From contig OY725495.1 in assembly GCA_963281255.1 (NCBI GenBank), forward strand, positions 4,278,001 through 4,342,000: 64,000 nt of DNA. The letters run 5' to 3'. This document shows, piece by piece, positions 9,435 to 19,589 of this stretch. The position numbers were made by a program, and so were the translations under genes. This DNA is from Aphrocallistes beatrix (taxonomy: Eukaryota; Porifera; Hexactinellida; Sceptrulophora; Aphrocallistidae). Positions within the stretch are counted from its first letter, which is position 1, and each line of letters starts with the position of its first letter. The notes under the pieces are model-generated. The model was not told the DNA's origin. It did no database searches and saw only the letters and a program-made list of their open reading frames with translations.

Positions 9435-10733
9435 TTAAAGATTTTTGAGAATTCGAACTGTAACCTCCAACTCCAGACTGTCTGATTTAATGAACTCTTC
9501 CAAATCTGTAGAGAGAGGAATTGAAGCTATTTTAGGACATAACCATGAGTTGGAATATTCCTCTTTAGATAAAACTATCAGAGGACTTTTGAAGATCAGA
9601 GAATTCTTGATGTCTCTATGACAAACCACTCGTGTGATAAAAATAGCTTTGAAAGGCCATTCTAATGAAACATAATTATCTCCACTTCTAGGATTGAATC
9701 TAATCATAAAATTAAGAGCATCAGAAGAGTGGCTCAACTTAACTCTATAACCTACAACTACAAATGAATCAGAGCGAGAGGCTTCAGAATAAAGAGAGTC
9801 GATATTTGGCTTAAATTTCTTAGCAAATGCACTTATAGTCCATTTCATTTTACTTTCATGTCTGACCTGAACATCTTCTTTCAATGATTCGATTTCCATG
9901 TCCTTAATTTTGAGTTTATTTTCCAAAGATTCGACCTTTTTTTCGAGTAAGTCATTCTTTTTCACAATCTTACATAAACTTTCATCGAACTTTTCCTCAA
10001 AAGCAGTGAGTTTCAGTTCTGTGTGTGTACGCCAATTCTCTTCCAAATGTTGTTTCAACTCTCGTCGTTTTAACCCCACCACTTCACACCTGTACTTCTC
10101 ATACGGACACACAACTGACTCTTCAGAACACTCACTCTCGAGATGAAACAAAATACTCTCGCGACGCACACGTGTCCCACATCCCAATTCACACAACACT
10201 TCTACCTTCCCACACACCTTCACATGCTCTACCATCCCACACACCTTATGCACTCCCGAACAGTGCAAACACGCCTCTTCACGTTGGGAGCATTCCTCCC
10301 GCACGTGCCTTCCCATCTCATCACGTGTTGTCAAAACGCCACACAACAGCTGACACGACTCATACACGTGACCACATGTAGTCAGGTGATTTTCCACAAT
10401 CTCCAGCCTACCCAACCACTCACAGCCTCGCTTGGATAAGGGACAGGCACACTTCAATGATAGAATTGTGTTATGTATGAATTCAGCATGTGGAGTAATA
10501 CATTCATCTTCTCGTTTGCAAAAAACACACAATTGTTCTCTATTGTTGGAAATTGAAGCGTCTTTCATTATTCCATTACATTTCGTACATTTGTAGATAG
10601 CTACTTCTCTCTCAGAAAGGTTTTCGGTTAGAATATCACTTCTGTATCCTCCCAATGAACCTCCCTCTAGCTTAACTCGACATAACTCAGTCCCTGTCTC
10701 AGGTTCTAACGGTACACTTGTTCTTGTTGCCAT
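9435..10733 (-). CDS. TRAF-like protein, copy T5
   Basis: 432 residues; ATG at 10733. Half-RING loop as in T3. Finger 3 has VCGMVEH, and the linker before finger 4 is KVEVLCELGC rather than KVFVLCELGC. Coil about 240-300 (KKNDLLEKKVESLENKLKIK). MATH about 302-432, with the variable patch SLYSEASRSDSFVVVGYRVKL and a long second variable loop (KEEYSNSWLCPKIAS). Fully open and near-consensus at all Cys/His positions. Confidence 0.9.
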   Translation of the reverse strand: MATRTSVPLEPETGTELCRVKLEGGSLGGYRSDILTENLSEREVAIYKCTKCNGIMKDASISNNREQLCVFCKREDECITPHAEFIHNTILSLKCACPLSKRGCEWLGRLEIVENHLTTCGHVYESCQLLCGVLTTRDEMGRHVREECSQREEACLHCSGVHKVCGMVEHVKVCGKVEVLCELGCGTRVRRESILFHLESECSEESVVCPYEKYRCEVVGLKRRELKQHLEENWRTHTELKLTAFEEKFDESLCKIVKKNDLLEKKVESLENKLKIKDMEIESLKEDVQVRHESKMKWTISAFAKKFKPNIDSLYSEASRSDSFVVVGYRVKLSHSSDALNFMIRFNPRSGDNYVSLEWPFKAIFITRVVCHRDIKNSLIFKSPLIVLSKEEYSNSWLCPKIASIPLSTDLEEFIKSDSLELEVTVRILKNL

Positions 10734-10776
10734 CAATATCAGTTCTATTAGAAATGAATAGCAATTCTCTAAATGC

Positions 10777-10784
10777 TATTTATA
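10777..10784 (-). promoter_or_regulatory. TATA box of T5
   Basis: TATAAATA, 44 nt from the ATG at 10733. Confidence 0.65.
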
Positions 10785-10869
10785 GAAAAACATATCATTT
10801 TGAATACTTGTACTTTCAAGGATATTTAACTTGAAATTAGATATGGTAGAGTACAAATGCTTAAATTAA

Positions 10870-11120
10870 ATAAACCAGTGGTTCTCAAACCTCTTACATC
10901 ACAGGCATAATGATTAATATTTAAATACTCACAAAATAAACCACTGGCGTACCCCGACAGTTAAAATGCATTGGCGTAGCCTGAGGTTAAAGTTGGCTTA
11001 CAAACTTGTGCTGCTGCAATTTCACACAAGAATAAAGATCGGAAGGAGGTTCACATTCAACCTGTGAACAATGCGGTGTACGTACGTCCCTGCAAGCATT
11101 TGAAAGTACATAATACATGG
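10870..11120. repeat. Duplicated 5'-flank block with a hAT-like end, copy 2
   Basis: Shorter version of 3850-4370 (CAGTGGTTCTCAAACC to the TGCGGTGTACGT patch), 5' of T5. An internal deletion relative to copy 1 removes the ACTGGGACGC part. Confidence 0.5.
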
Positions 11121-11344
11121 AATTAGATATAAGTAGTCGAGTGTACTTATTCGTGACCATAGGAAGCGGTGCGGCTGGTAAGTCGATTGCTTACCATTTT
11201 TTATATAATTTAAAAAAATAATTCTATGGGTGACAAGGTGGTTGAGTCCTATCATTGGTTTATGAGCTTATGACGGTAATGCTATTAAACAGACACCTAA
11301 AATACATAAACAAATTATTAAAACTCCATCCAGTACAGGGATAT

Positions 11345-11580
11345 GAGTACACTTAAAGGAATATTCATCCTATAGTATACTTTTCCATGCCTTCAATCAA
11401 CCTAAATTCATTAAATCAATACAATGGAATTCGCTTATTACTCGAATTTTGATCATAAATGGTTCCTAATAAGGGAACAGAATTAATACAAAGTCTTCAC
11501 TTGGACCTAGATTGGGAAGGTTGGTTGCTAATAGAGTAATATTGTGAATAAGGGAGTTGCCAATAAGCATATTCCATTGT
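11345..11580. repeat. Single arm of the 1671-1928 palindrome
   Basis: Diverged match to one arm plus its flank (CCTAAATTCATTAAATCAAT, CTAATAAGGGAACAGAAT). Shows the pre-palindrome state of this spacer. Confidence 0.55.
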
Positions 11581-11585
11581 ATTTA

Positions 11586-11860
11586 TTCTATCTAGTGCTA
11601 TGAATATTGTAGGAAGGGGTGAGCATCCGAGAAATTAGTTCCTGATTTATTGGACAAGTCTAAGCTTAAAGCATAGGGAGTGTCACCGATAATGCATATT
11701 TGGCTCTATCTTATTTCTGGGTTATTAGGTTCCTGTAACAGCTCTGTATGCAGGAGCTAGATACGTCTATGTGCAAGCCTGAATATCTGTCTCATTATTG
11801 GTGATTTGTCAGGTGATTCATTTTGTGGGAGTTTAATTGTGCCACAATTTGGGGTGTGAC
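11586..11860. repeat. Duplicated spacer block A, copy 3
   Basis: Matches 2040-2310 and 6240-6466; 3' of T6. The 300 bp that follow (to about 12170) continue the same duplicated flank as after 6800. No gene seen. Confidence 0.6.
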
Positions 11861-12169
11861 ACACTTAGATCTCTTGTAGCCACTGTTCACAGATAATTTA
11901 TGATGGAAATTCATATTCTAGGAGGTATGGAAATACTTAGAAAGTGATGATGTCCACAAAACATGCAAATGAAACATACATAGCAACAAATGTACTAAGG
12001 AGCAAGGATAAGCAGTTGCCTCCCAACCTATAATATGGGTGCATTTGAGATTCTGATCGTCATTAAAGATTATGACTTTTGCATGCAAAGACGATATTTG
12101 CTAAATTTTGTGACATATTTTGATCTATTTAGTCTTTCTGCATAAGTACTATGTATAATATATACAAAC

Positions 12170-12335
12170 TTAGAATAAGAATCTGGGCATATAATTAACA
12201 AAAGCTATCTACTACCAGGGCTATACCCCTGAATTCCATTGGGAGATTACAGTGACCCCCAGCTGGTGTTGTGCCTCTGAACCACTACAACATCCCTCCT
12301 ACCTTTAAGAATCTAGAACTGTCCCTGTAAGATAC
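12170..12335. repeat. Duplicated 3'-flank block B, copy 2 (3' of T6)
   Basis: Diverged copy of 7085-7270 (CCAGGGCTATACCCCTGAAT). Confidence 0.55.
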
Positions 12336-12406
12336 AATCAAAATCCATTAGGAATAGTAGAAATACGTAAATGTAAACAAGAAACATTTAGGAAGAAAAT
12401 ATTGTA

Positions 12407-13714
12407 CTAAAAGAGTAAAGTATTTTTTAGAATTCGAACTGTAACCTCCAACTCCAAACTTTCTGATTTAATGAACTCTTTCAAATCTGTAGAGAGAGGA
12501 ATTGAAACTATTTTGTGATATGAGGAGGCATATTGCTCTCTAGATAAAACTATCAGAGGACTTTTGAAGATCAGAGAATTCTTGATGTCTCTATGACTAG
12601 CCACTCGTGTGATAAAAATAGCTTTGAAAGGCCATTCTAATGAAACAAAATTATCTCCACTTCTAGGATCGAATTCAATTATAAAATTATGAGCATCAGA
12701 AGAATGAGCCAACTTAAATCTATAACCTAAAACTACATATAAATCAGAACGAAATCTGGTAAAATAGGGGGAGCCGAACTTTGGCTTAAACATCTTAGTA
12801 AATTCATTTATAGTCCACTTAACTTTTATTTCATGTCTGACCTGAACATCTTCTTTTAATGATTCGATTTCTCTGTCTTTAATTTTTAGTTTATTCTCCA
12901 AAAAATCGACTTTTTTTTCAAGTAATTCATTCTTTTTCACGATCTTACCAAAACCTAATTGAATTTCTTCAAACTTATCTCCAAAATCCATGAGTTTCAG
13001 TTCTGTGTGTGTACGCCAATTCTCTTCCAAATGTAGTTTCAACTCTCGTCGTTTTAACCCCACCACTTCACACCTGTACTTCTCATACGGACACACAACT
13101 GACTCTTCAGAACATTCACTCTCGAGATGAAACAAAATACTCTCGCGACGCACACGTGTCCCACATCCCAATTCACACAACACGAATACCTTCCCACACA
13201 CCTTCACATGCTCTACCATCTCACACACCTTATTCACTCCCGAACAGTGCAAACACATCTCTTCACGTTGGGAGCATTCCTCCCGCACGTGCCTTCCCAT
13301 CTCATCACGTGTTGTCACAACGCCACACAACAGCTGACACAACTCATACACGTGATCACATGTAGTCAGGTGATTTTCCACAATCTCCAGCCTACCCAAC
13401 CACTCACAGCCTCGCTTGGATAAAGGACAGACACACTTCAATGATAGAATTGTATTGTTTATGGATTCATGTGGATTAGTATTTTCATCCTCTCGCTTGC
13501 AACAGACACATGTTTGTTTTCCAGTTTTTGAAATTGAAGCATCTTTCATTATTCCATTACATCTCGCACACTTGTAAAAAATTCCTTCTCTCTCAGAAAG
13601 GTTTTCGGTTAGAATATCACTTCTGTATCCTCCCAATGAACCTCCCTCTAGCTTAACTCGACATAACTCAGTCCCTGTCTCAGGTTCTAACGGTACACTT
13701 ATTCTTGTTGCCAT
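12407..13714 (-). CDS. TRAF-like protein, copy T6
   Basis: 435 residues from the array-conserved ATG at 13714. The frame is open ten codons further up, but those codons hold no ATG. N-terminus MATRISVPL. Half-RING loop TGKQTCVCCKREDE; first finger KCVCPLSK. Finger 3 carries MCLHCSGVNKVC, shared with T7. Coil about 240-303 with IQLGFGKIVKKNELL. MATH about 305-435 with FGSPYFTRFRSDLYVVLGYRF, close to pseudogene T2, so T2 and T6 are recent duplicates. RVASHRDIKNS replaces the usual RVVCHRDIKNS. Confidence 0.9.
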   Translation of the reverse strand: MATRISVPLEPETGTELCRVKLEGGSLGGYRSDILTENLSEREGIFYKCARCNGIMKDASISKTGKQTCVCCKREDENTNPHESINNTILSLKCVCPLSKRGCEWLGRLEIVENHLTTCDHVYELCQLLCGVVTTRDEMGRHVREECSQREEMCLHCSGVNKVCEMVEHVKVCGKVFVLCELGCGTRVRRESILFHLESECSEESVVCPYEKYRCEVVGLKRRELKLHLEENWRTHTELKLMDFGDKFEEIQLGFGKIVKKNELLEKKVDFLENKLKIKDREIESLKEDVQVRHEIKVKWTINEFTKMFKPKFGSPYFTRFRSDLYVVLGYRFKLAHSSDAHNFIIEFDPRSGDNFVSLEWPFKAIFITRVASHRDIKNSLIFKSPLIVLSREQYASSYHKIVSIPLSTDLKEFIKSESLELEVTVRILKNTLLF

Positions 13715-13756
13715 CAATATCAGTTCAATTAGAATGCATATCAATTCTCTAAATGC

Positions 13757-13764
13757 TAATTATA
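13757..13764 (-). promoter_or_regulatory. TATA-like box of T6
   Basis: TATAATTA, 43 nt from the ATG: one nt closer than the other copies, because one base is missing in the leader. Confidence 0.5.
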
Positions 13765-13878
13765 GAAAAACACATCATTTAAATAGATTTTCTTTAAACT
13801 TGAAATTAGATATGACAGAGAGTTAATACTTAAAATTAACCAATCAAATTCCTTATATTATACCATATCACTGTTTTA

Positions 13879-14104
13879 TTTACTGTAATTAACAGGGTCG
13901 TAGGAGCAGGTGCGGGACAAGTGCGACATAATATTTAAAATAATGAGTACAAATGTCTGGCATAAATATACCTGAATAATGAAGCAGCAGGTGCACCACC
14001 AATGCTACATCTGTACATACCTATACATACCTCGCACTAAACCACACTTAGCTAAGTCGTACTTGTCCCGCACCTGCTCCTACGACCCTGTTAATTACAG
14101 TAAA
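13879..14104. mobile_element. 226-bp TA-flanked MITE
   Basis: Terminal inverted repeats of about 49 bp (TTTACTGTAATTAACAGGGT... and its complement) flanked by TA on each side (13877-13878, 14105-14106), as expected for Tc1/mariner-type insertion. Non-coding. Confidence 0.8.
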
Positions 14105-14211
14105 TACTAAAGTTATTGAACTAAGCGGGATTTTAGGGTAAAAAAGCCTCCAATGTGTGGTGGGGAGGTTTTTAGCGCAAAACAAAAAATTCTCCACCAA
14201 AAGTGAGCTTT

Positions 14212-14400
14212 TTTCGTGAGTTTAAAGTAATACGATGCCATGTTACAAAAAGCATTATGTTTTATATGAAGTAATAAGATCAGACTATCTGTGCGTGGTA
14301 AAATTAGAATATTTATGTCAAAATTGTAGAAAAAGAGTAAAAATGTAAAATACAGGAAGAGAGGCATTCTAGAACTATTCAGAGTATAATCTGTAAGATA
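14212..14400. repeat. Spacer duplicate of 4499-4690 with a tiny MKS1 remnant
   Basis: The block begins with a remnant of the MKS1 start (GTTTAAAGTAATACGATGCCAT on the plus strand, split here as GTTTAAAGTAATACG + ATGCCAT) and continues with sequence also found upstream of the MKS1 fragment at 4386-4519. It lies 3' of T7. Confidence 0.6.
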
Positions 14401-14477
14401 GAATGAAAACGCATTAGGAATAGTAGAAATATGTAAATGTAAATAAGAAACATTAAGGAAAAAAATAATATACTTAA

Positions 14478-15731
14478 CTAAAATTCAATATTTTTCAGAA
14501 TTCGAACTGTAACCTCCAACTCCAAACTGTCTGATTCAATGAACTCTTTCAAATCTGTAGAGAGAGGAATTGAAGCTATTTCAGGACATGACTCGGTAAA
14601 ATGCCGCTGAGATACAATTATCAGAGGACTTTTGAAGATCAGCGAATTCTTGATGTCTCTCTGACAAATCACTCGTGTGATAAAACTAGCTTTGAAAGGC
14701 CATTCAAGCCCGATTGTAAGATCGAAATAAATAGTAAAATTCTGAGCATCACTAAATATTTTCAGCTGAAAGCTATAACCTGCAACTTCGTATAAATCAG
14801 AATAGCACCATACGGAATTCGGTTTAAATTTATCTGTTATTTTCCTTACAGTCCACTTCACTTTACTCTCATGTCTGATATGAAGACCTTTCAAGAATTC
14901 AATTTCTCTATTTTTAATGTCCATTTCCAGTTTAAATTCGGACTGTATTTCTTGTATTCGCCTTTCCAGTAACTCATTTTTTCTCAAATAATTCTCTTCC
15001 ATTACAGTGAGTTTCAGTTCTGTGTGTAGAGATCTATTCTCTTCCAAATGTTGTTTCAACTCTCGTCGTTTCAACCCCACCACTTCACACCTGTACTTCT
15101 CATACGGACACACAACTGACTCTTCAGAACACTCACTCGAGAGATGAAACAAAATACTCTCGCGACGCACACGTGTCGCACATCCCAATTCACACAACAC
15201 GAATACCTTCCCACACACCTTCACATGCTCTACCATCTCACACACCTTATTCACTCCCGAACAGTGCAAACACATCTCTTCACGTTGGGAGCATTCCTCC
15301 CGCACGTGCCTTCCCATCTCATCACGTGTTGTCACAATGCCACACAACAGCTGACACGACTCATACACGTGACCACATGTAGTCAGGTGATTTTCCACAT
15401 TATCCAGCCTACCCAACCACTCACAGCCTCGCTTGGATAAGGGACAGGCACACTTCAATGAGAGAATTGTGTTACGGACGTTTGCACTTGGATTCATCTG
15501 CTCATCTTCTCGCTTACAACAAATGCACAATTGTTCGCCATCGTTTGAAATGGAAGCATCTTTCATTATTCCTTCACATCTCAGACACGTTAGCATGCTA
15601 TTTTCTCTCTCAGAAAGGTTTTCGGTTAGAATGTCACTTCTGTATCCTCCCAATGAACCTCCCTCTAGCCTAACTCGACATAACTCAGTCCCTGTCTCAG
15701 GTTCTAACGGTAGATTTGTTCTTGTTGCCAT
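14478..15731 (-). CDS. TRAF-like protein, copy T7 (diverged MATH)
   Basis: 417 residues; ATG at 15731 (a frame-open extension of five codons has no ATG). N-terminus MATRTNLPLEPETG. Half-RING loop SISNDGEQLCICCKRED. Finger 4 has LGCATRVRR. The coil differs from its neighbours (ERRIQEIQSEFKLEMDIKN). MATH is the most divergent of the array: WTVRKITDKFKPNSVWCYSDLYEVAGYSFQL in two blocks, loss of the SGDNYDS turn before LEWPFKA, and CQRDIKNS. The 5' flank also differs and has no TATA box at the expected place (15775-15782 reads TTTTCTTA). It may be silent or use another promoter, although the frame is intact. Confidence 0.88.
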   Translation of the reverse strand: MATRTNLPLEPETGTELCRVRLEGGSLGGYRSDILTENLSERENSMLTCLRCEGIMKDASISNDGEQLCICCKREDEQMNPSANVRNTILSLKCACPLSKRGCEWLGRLDNVENHLTTCGHVYESCQLLCGIVTTRDEMGRHVREECSQREEMCLHCSGVNKVCEMVEHVKVCGKVFVLCELGCATRVRRESILFHLSSECSEESVVCPYEKYRCEVVGLKRRELKQHLEENRSLHTELKLTVMEENYLRKNELLERRIQEIQSEFKLEMDIKNREIEFLKGLHIRHESKVKWTVRKITDKFKPNSVWCYSDLYEVAGYSFQLKIFSDAQNFTIYFDLTIGLEWPFKASFITRVICQRDIKNSLIFKSPLIIVSQRHFTESCPEIASIPLSTDLKEFIESDSLELEVTVRILKNIEF

Positions 15732-15779
15732 CAATATCAGTAACAATAAGCGAATATCAATTCCATAAAAATGCTAAGA

Positions 15780-16063
15780 AAATATTTAAATTGGATATAC
15801 ATAAATATTTAGTTAATACAGGATATTTAAAAGTGTAAATCTTGAATTAAATCTGAAAATTTAAATGATAGGTTACGCCCATATTAAAATTCATCTTATG
15901 ACAGTTCAGAAATTCAGAAGATTGATTGGTTCGTAAAGATTCCAGATTTGTTTTTTTAATCAAACAATTGGTGCAGCACAACTCATTAGTTAACAACAGA
16001 CAGTACAGTCCAATACACACTCAGTTCATTCAGAAGTACAGTTAATAATTGCTTTACATTCCC
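15780..16063. other. Spacer between T7 and the PAIP1 homologue
   Basis: Holds the T7 5' flank and the 3' UTR of the PAIP1 homologue. ATTAAA on the minus strand (15955-15960), about 105 nt past the stop, is a possible polyadenylation signal. Nothing else seen. Confidence 0.4.
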
Positions 16064-19000
16064 TCACTGAACTTTAAAATTTTCATAATCTTGAACAACG
16101 GAAGGACTTAGAAGATCTTCTCCGGCTAAATACTGTCCGTCATCTGCATAAGCATACCCATTATTCGTACCATCATATCCCCCATCTTCAAACTCATCCC
16201 ATTCTCTCTCATTCCTCACTGCTAAGTCTCCACTGTCGTAGTAATCCAGTGGAACCTGTTCCGTGTCCAAGTTCTCTTGGATGTTCAGGTCTATCTTCCC
16301 TTCATTGTACTTTATATATTCCAGCAGTCTCAGTACCTAAATATAGCTCATTATTCCTGAATAAACTCCTGAGTGGTAATTGGCTGGGATTATAAATGTA
16401 GTTTTTAATGCATATTAAATACATACTTATTACCTCGAATAGTAACCCCCCTCGAATAAACTCTCCCCCTAAAGAGGTGGGAAAGTATTTTTGTTGTCCC
16501 TTTTGAATAAATATTAATGTTTGACTTCTTCCCTTCTACTATTTGTTGAATTATTCGTGTGGCATTCATCCTAAAAATCTCCTAAATCTGAATATCAATT
16601 TTTTCAGGTGACAAATTGAGCTAAAAATTAATAATCGCCCCAGGCTACTATTCGAGTATAAACAGTATTTTAAGTTAAAATCTAACTCCATAATTGAGAT
16701 ATTTTAAGCTTTGCATTCGTAAGTCTTGAGCAATTTTTTATAATTATTTATGAGATATTGATACTTTACAATGTAATGTGTTTATTATATTAATCACATT
16801 TACCGAAGCTCTGACTTCAAACTCCACTTGTGCGTTGAGACAAGTTTCTCTGAGTTTCTCTCTCAACACTTCAAACTTCTCTTTCATTTCACTTCCTTCT
16901 ACCTTCAATATCGTGCGACAAGCCATCTTGACTGCATCGCATAATATCTTGATGTTGTCTGCTGTGAATTTGTTCTTTAGAGTCTCTATCAACACCTAGA
17001 GATTAATAAACTTTCCTTTCTTGAATAGACACATTTTAGTAGTGACAAGCGCGCTTCGCTTGCTTGCGCTGCGCGGCTGGCGGACACTTTGTGTCTACCG
17101 GAGGCGCCCTTTGGGCGTCTGGGGTCATAAGATTAATTATAAGGGAAATAACATCTCTAAATACGCCTGTCTTACTGTTATAATCGATTACGCACGAAAA
17201 GTCACCAAATGTATCAATTTTTTAAATTTTGATGAGCAATGATGACGTCAAAACAAAGTGATGAGTCATCATTTTTTATGATAGTTGCATCATATGTGAG
17301 GTATGTTAGTATACATATTCTATTAATAGCCGTTCCTCAAATAATCCCCCTAAAGGTGTTAAAAATATTTGTGAGTAAGTGACAGAATTTTTTTTTTCCA
17401 TTTACCAATCATTTATGTGGTTATACTCGTATTCACTGGAAAGTCTCTGATATACACTTTGTATTAAATGTAAATTTGGATATTATTAAAATGCCGATTA
17501 TTCGAGGCTATGTCACAGAATGAAATACAGAGAGTGATGGAATACCTCAACCATTGCCAATCCCAGCTGTTCCACAGCGTTTCCCTGGTTCTTGAGTCGA
17601 GTGAGGTAGTCCGCTAGAGTAGCGGCGTATACGACTAACTCATCCACGTAGTTAGGAGAGTTCTGTTTCATCTCGAAAGAGACATACCTACGAGAATATA
17701 ACTTTCACTTGTTTTCATCATAAATTGAATATTTTAATACAATGGTTCCTAACCTAGGATCCATGACCTCTTAGTGCAGCGGTTTTCAACCTTTTTTGGC
17801 TATGGACCCCCTAAGGCAATTTTCCTACATTCTGTGGACCCCTCCCCATTAACCGTAATACAAAATTTTGAATCCTGTGGACTCCCTGATATCTTCTGTG
17901 GACCACTAAGGGTCCTGGGCCCCAGGTTGGGAACCACTGCCTTAGTGGTTCACGAAAGATATTAGAGGGTCCACAGGATTCGAATTTTTGCATCACGATA
18001 ATAGGAGGGGTCTATAGAATATAAGAATAATTACAATAGGAAGTCCACAGCCAAAAAGTTGAAAAAAACCCCCGCTGCTTTAATGGGCATGCCTAATTTA
18101 CGGGACTGTCCCGTCCCGTAAATTAGGCATGCCCTGCTTTAATTGAATACGCTATAGTACACTATGATTAGTGGCACCATACTCTCCACTATGGTTACTC
18201 AGAATCTACTCAGGTTAATATGTTCAGATCTGAGAATGTTAAACGCTTTCCGTAAAAAGACGTTTATGGAGAAAACCAGTGAGTCGCGATTTAACGAAAA
18301 AAAATCAAGCGAGCGTATTGTATTATCAATTCGTATTTCTATATATGGAGTGATGAATAAATAAATAAATAAATAAATGGCGATCACACCTTTCTTTCAA
18401 GTAATTCTGACTCAATTCCTGGCACTTCACGTAGTCAGCAGTGTGCTCCTGTAAGAACGAGTCCAGACTCAGACAGAGCCTAGCAGACTGATTCCTGTAC
18501 TCAGGCTCTATCATGGCCAACTCTATGTTCATCTTCACCAGCTCACAGAGAATAGGCTTAGTAAGCACGCCCTCTGGTAACTAAGAAATATAGATCTTGA
18601 ATATGTAATACAAGTATGTTCATACATAGTGTTAAGGTATTAGGATTGTGGTCCTACGATCGAATGAGGATAGGGGATCCTTTTTATTCTGAATTATGGG
18701 ATGGAAGATCGTTATCTTTAAGATCATTGTTAGAGATTGTATTGCCTTCTCTCCTCATCTTAATCATGAATTTATTCTATTTCTTCATGCTGTTACCAAT
18801 TTGAATTTTTCCCAGCACTAAATTGACAAAAATGATCGAGATCTTTCTTTTAACGATGGACCAATGCCCTACAACGGATAAGTATCAACTGTCTTTCTGA
18901 AAGGAAACTCATGAATTCTATTTTCACCAATATTGCAGGGATTTATGGCACTATATGGAGTTTCAAGTTCATAGCTTTGTCAATCTAAATATATAGTTAC

Positions 19001-19433
19001 ATCTCCTTTCGGTGTTTTCTGGAGTTGCATTATGTATTAACTGATTATTTATGCTAAAAATAGGTCGCCCTGGCTTTCCCTGCGAGATAAGTCAAGAAGA
19101 CAGGTGTGAATTGTCCCTCGGCACTGATAAGAATTATAGAAAACTCACTCCGAACAACCCTTCTCTGAGGCACTGGATCTGTTCTTCGAAGCAGTCTGGA
19201 TTGGCTGCGATGAAAATCAGAACTGACTTATAGAGCTCGACGAAATCCTGGATCGGTTTGGAGTCGAAATTCCTGGCCAACCCCTTGGCTATGTCGTCCA
19301 GGAGTGGGGGGGCTGGGAGGAAAATCGGCGGTTCCGTCAAGGTGATGTTCTGAGGTCTGAATTCGGCTGCGTCGGGATTCAGGATTCTGTCTATGGTCTC
19401 TTGCCTGGGAGGAGGAGGGAGGTCATTCGACAT
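16064..19433 (-). CDS. PAIP1: PAIP1 homologue (PAM2 motif + MIF4G), five exons
   Basis: Exons by GT-AG junctions and matching phase: 19433-19149, 18580-18390, 17687-17546, 16995-16804, 16336-16064; together 360 residues. Residues 18-27 (LNPDAAEFRP) are a textbook PAM2 motif, which binds the MLLE domain of poly(A)-binding protein. About 50-270 match the MIF4G fold of PAIP1 (for example YAATLADYLTRLKNQG and LIETLKNKFTADN), which contacts eIF4A/eIF3. The acidic C-terminus (DYYDSGDLAVRNEREWDEFEDGG in two parts, about 301-323) resembles the second PABP-binding region. PAIP1 is a cytoplasmic translation stimulator that couples mRNA ends. The family is about 480 residues in human, so this is a compact version. 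Introns carry several MITEs. The exact donor of exon 2 (AG|GTGTGA) is the least certain junction. Confidence 0.88.
16431..16659. mobile_element. MITE-like element in the last PAIP1 intron
   Basis: Ends TACCTCGAATAGTAACC and its near-complement GGCTACTATTCGAGTA, about 229 bp. No clean target duplication beyond TA. Confidence 0.5.
17039..17326 (+). repeat. Dispersed repeat D (CRE/AP-1 motifs), copy in PAIP1 intron 3
   Basis: Starts CAAGCGCGCTTCGCTTGC and carries one TGACGTCA ... GATGAGTC motif pair (near 17243-17265). It corresponds to the first two-thirds of the full copy at 32618-33085. Confidence 0.75.
17327..17510. mobile_element. MITE-like element abutting repeat D
   Basis: Ends TAGCCGTTCCTCAAATAATC / GATTATTCGAGGCTA, imperfect inverted repeats that begin and end in TA. 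About 184 bp, non-coding. Confidence 0.45.
17740..18077. mobile_element. Older hAT MITE, host of a nested copy
   Basis: Ends CAATGGTTCCTAACCTAGG and CAACTTTTTGGCTGTGG (complement strand, ...CCCCCGCTG) are diverged hAT-type termini. Flanks TTTTAATA and CTTTAATG are a decayed 8-bp duplication. The element at 17777-17939 sits inside it. Confidence 0.6.
17777..17939. mobile_element. 163-bp hAT MITE nested in an older relative
   Basis: Termini CAGCGGTTTTCAACC / GGTTGGGAACCACTG, with 8-bp flanks TCTTAGTG (17769-17776) and CCTTAGTG (17940-17947), one mismatch. It lies in PAIP1 intron 2. Confidence 0.75.
18085..18134. mobile_element. 50-bp palindromic micro-element with 9-bp target duplication
   Basis: Two perfect 22-bp arms (GGGCATGCCTAATTTACGGG...) around a 6-bp spacer, flanked by TGCTTTAAT on both sides (18076-18084 and 18135-18143). 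A relative is at 26744-26861. Confidence 0.85.
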
Positions 19434-19589
19434 TGTGATGGTAATAGCTAATGAACAGAAGGATGGAAGTATTCAGTGCATATTTAATCTATATAGTATC
19501 ACCATGGTGACCCAAACATGGATCAGGAATTTGAATAACGTATTAATTAGAAAGAGAAGAGGGGCCAAAAGGTCCCAATCTGGGAGGAA

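Noticed and set aside
10143-10439. A 98-residue antisense ORF (MKQNTLATHTCPTSQ...) repeated opposite the zinc fingers of nearly every copy
   Set aside because: It is the mirror of the highly conserved finger codons; its conservation is fully explained by the sense strand, and it lacks its own start context or domain.
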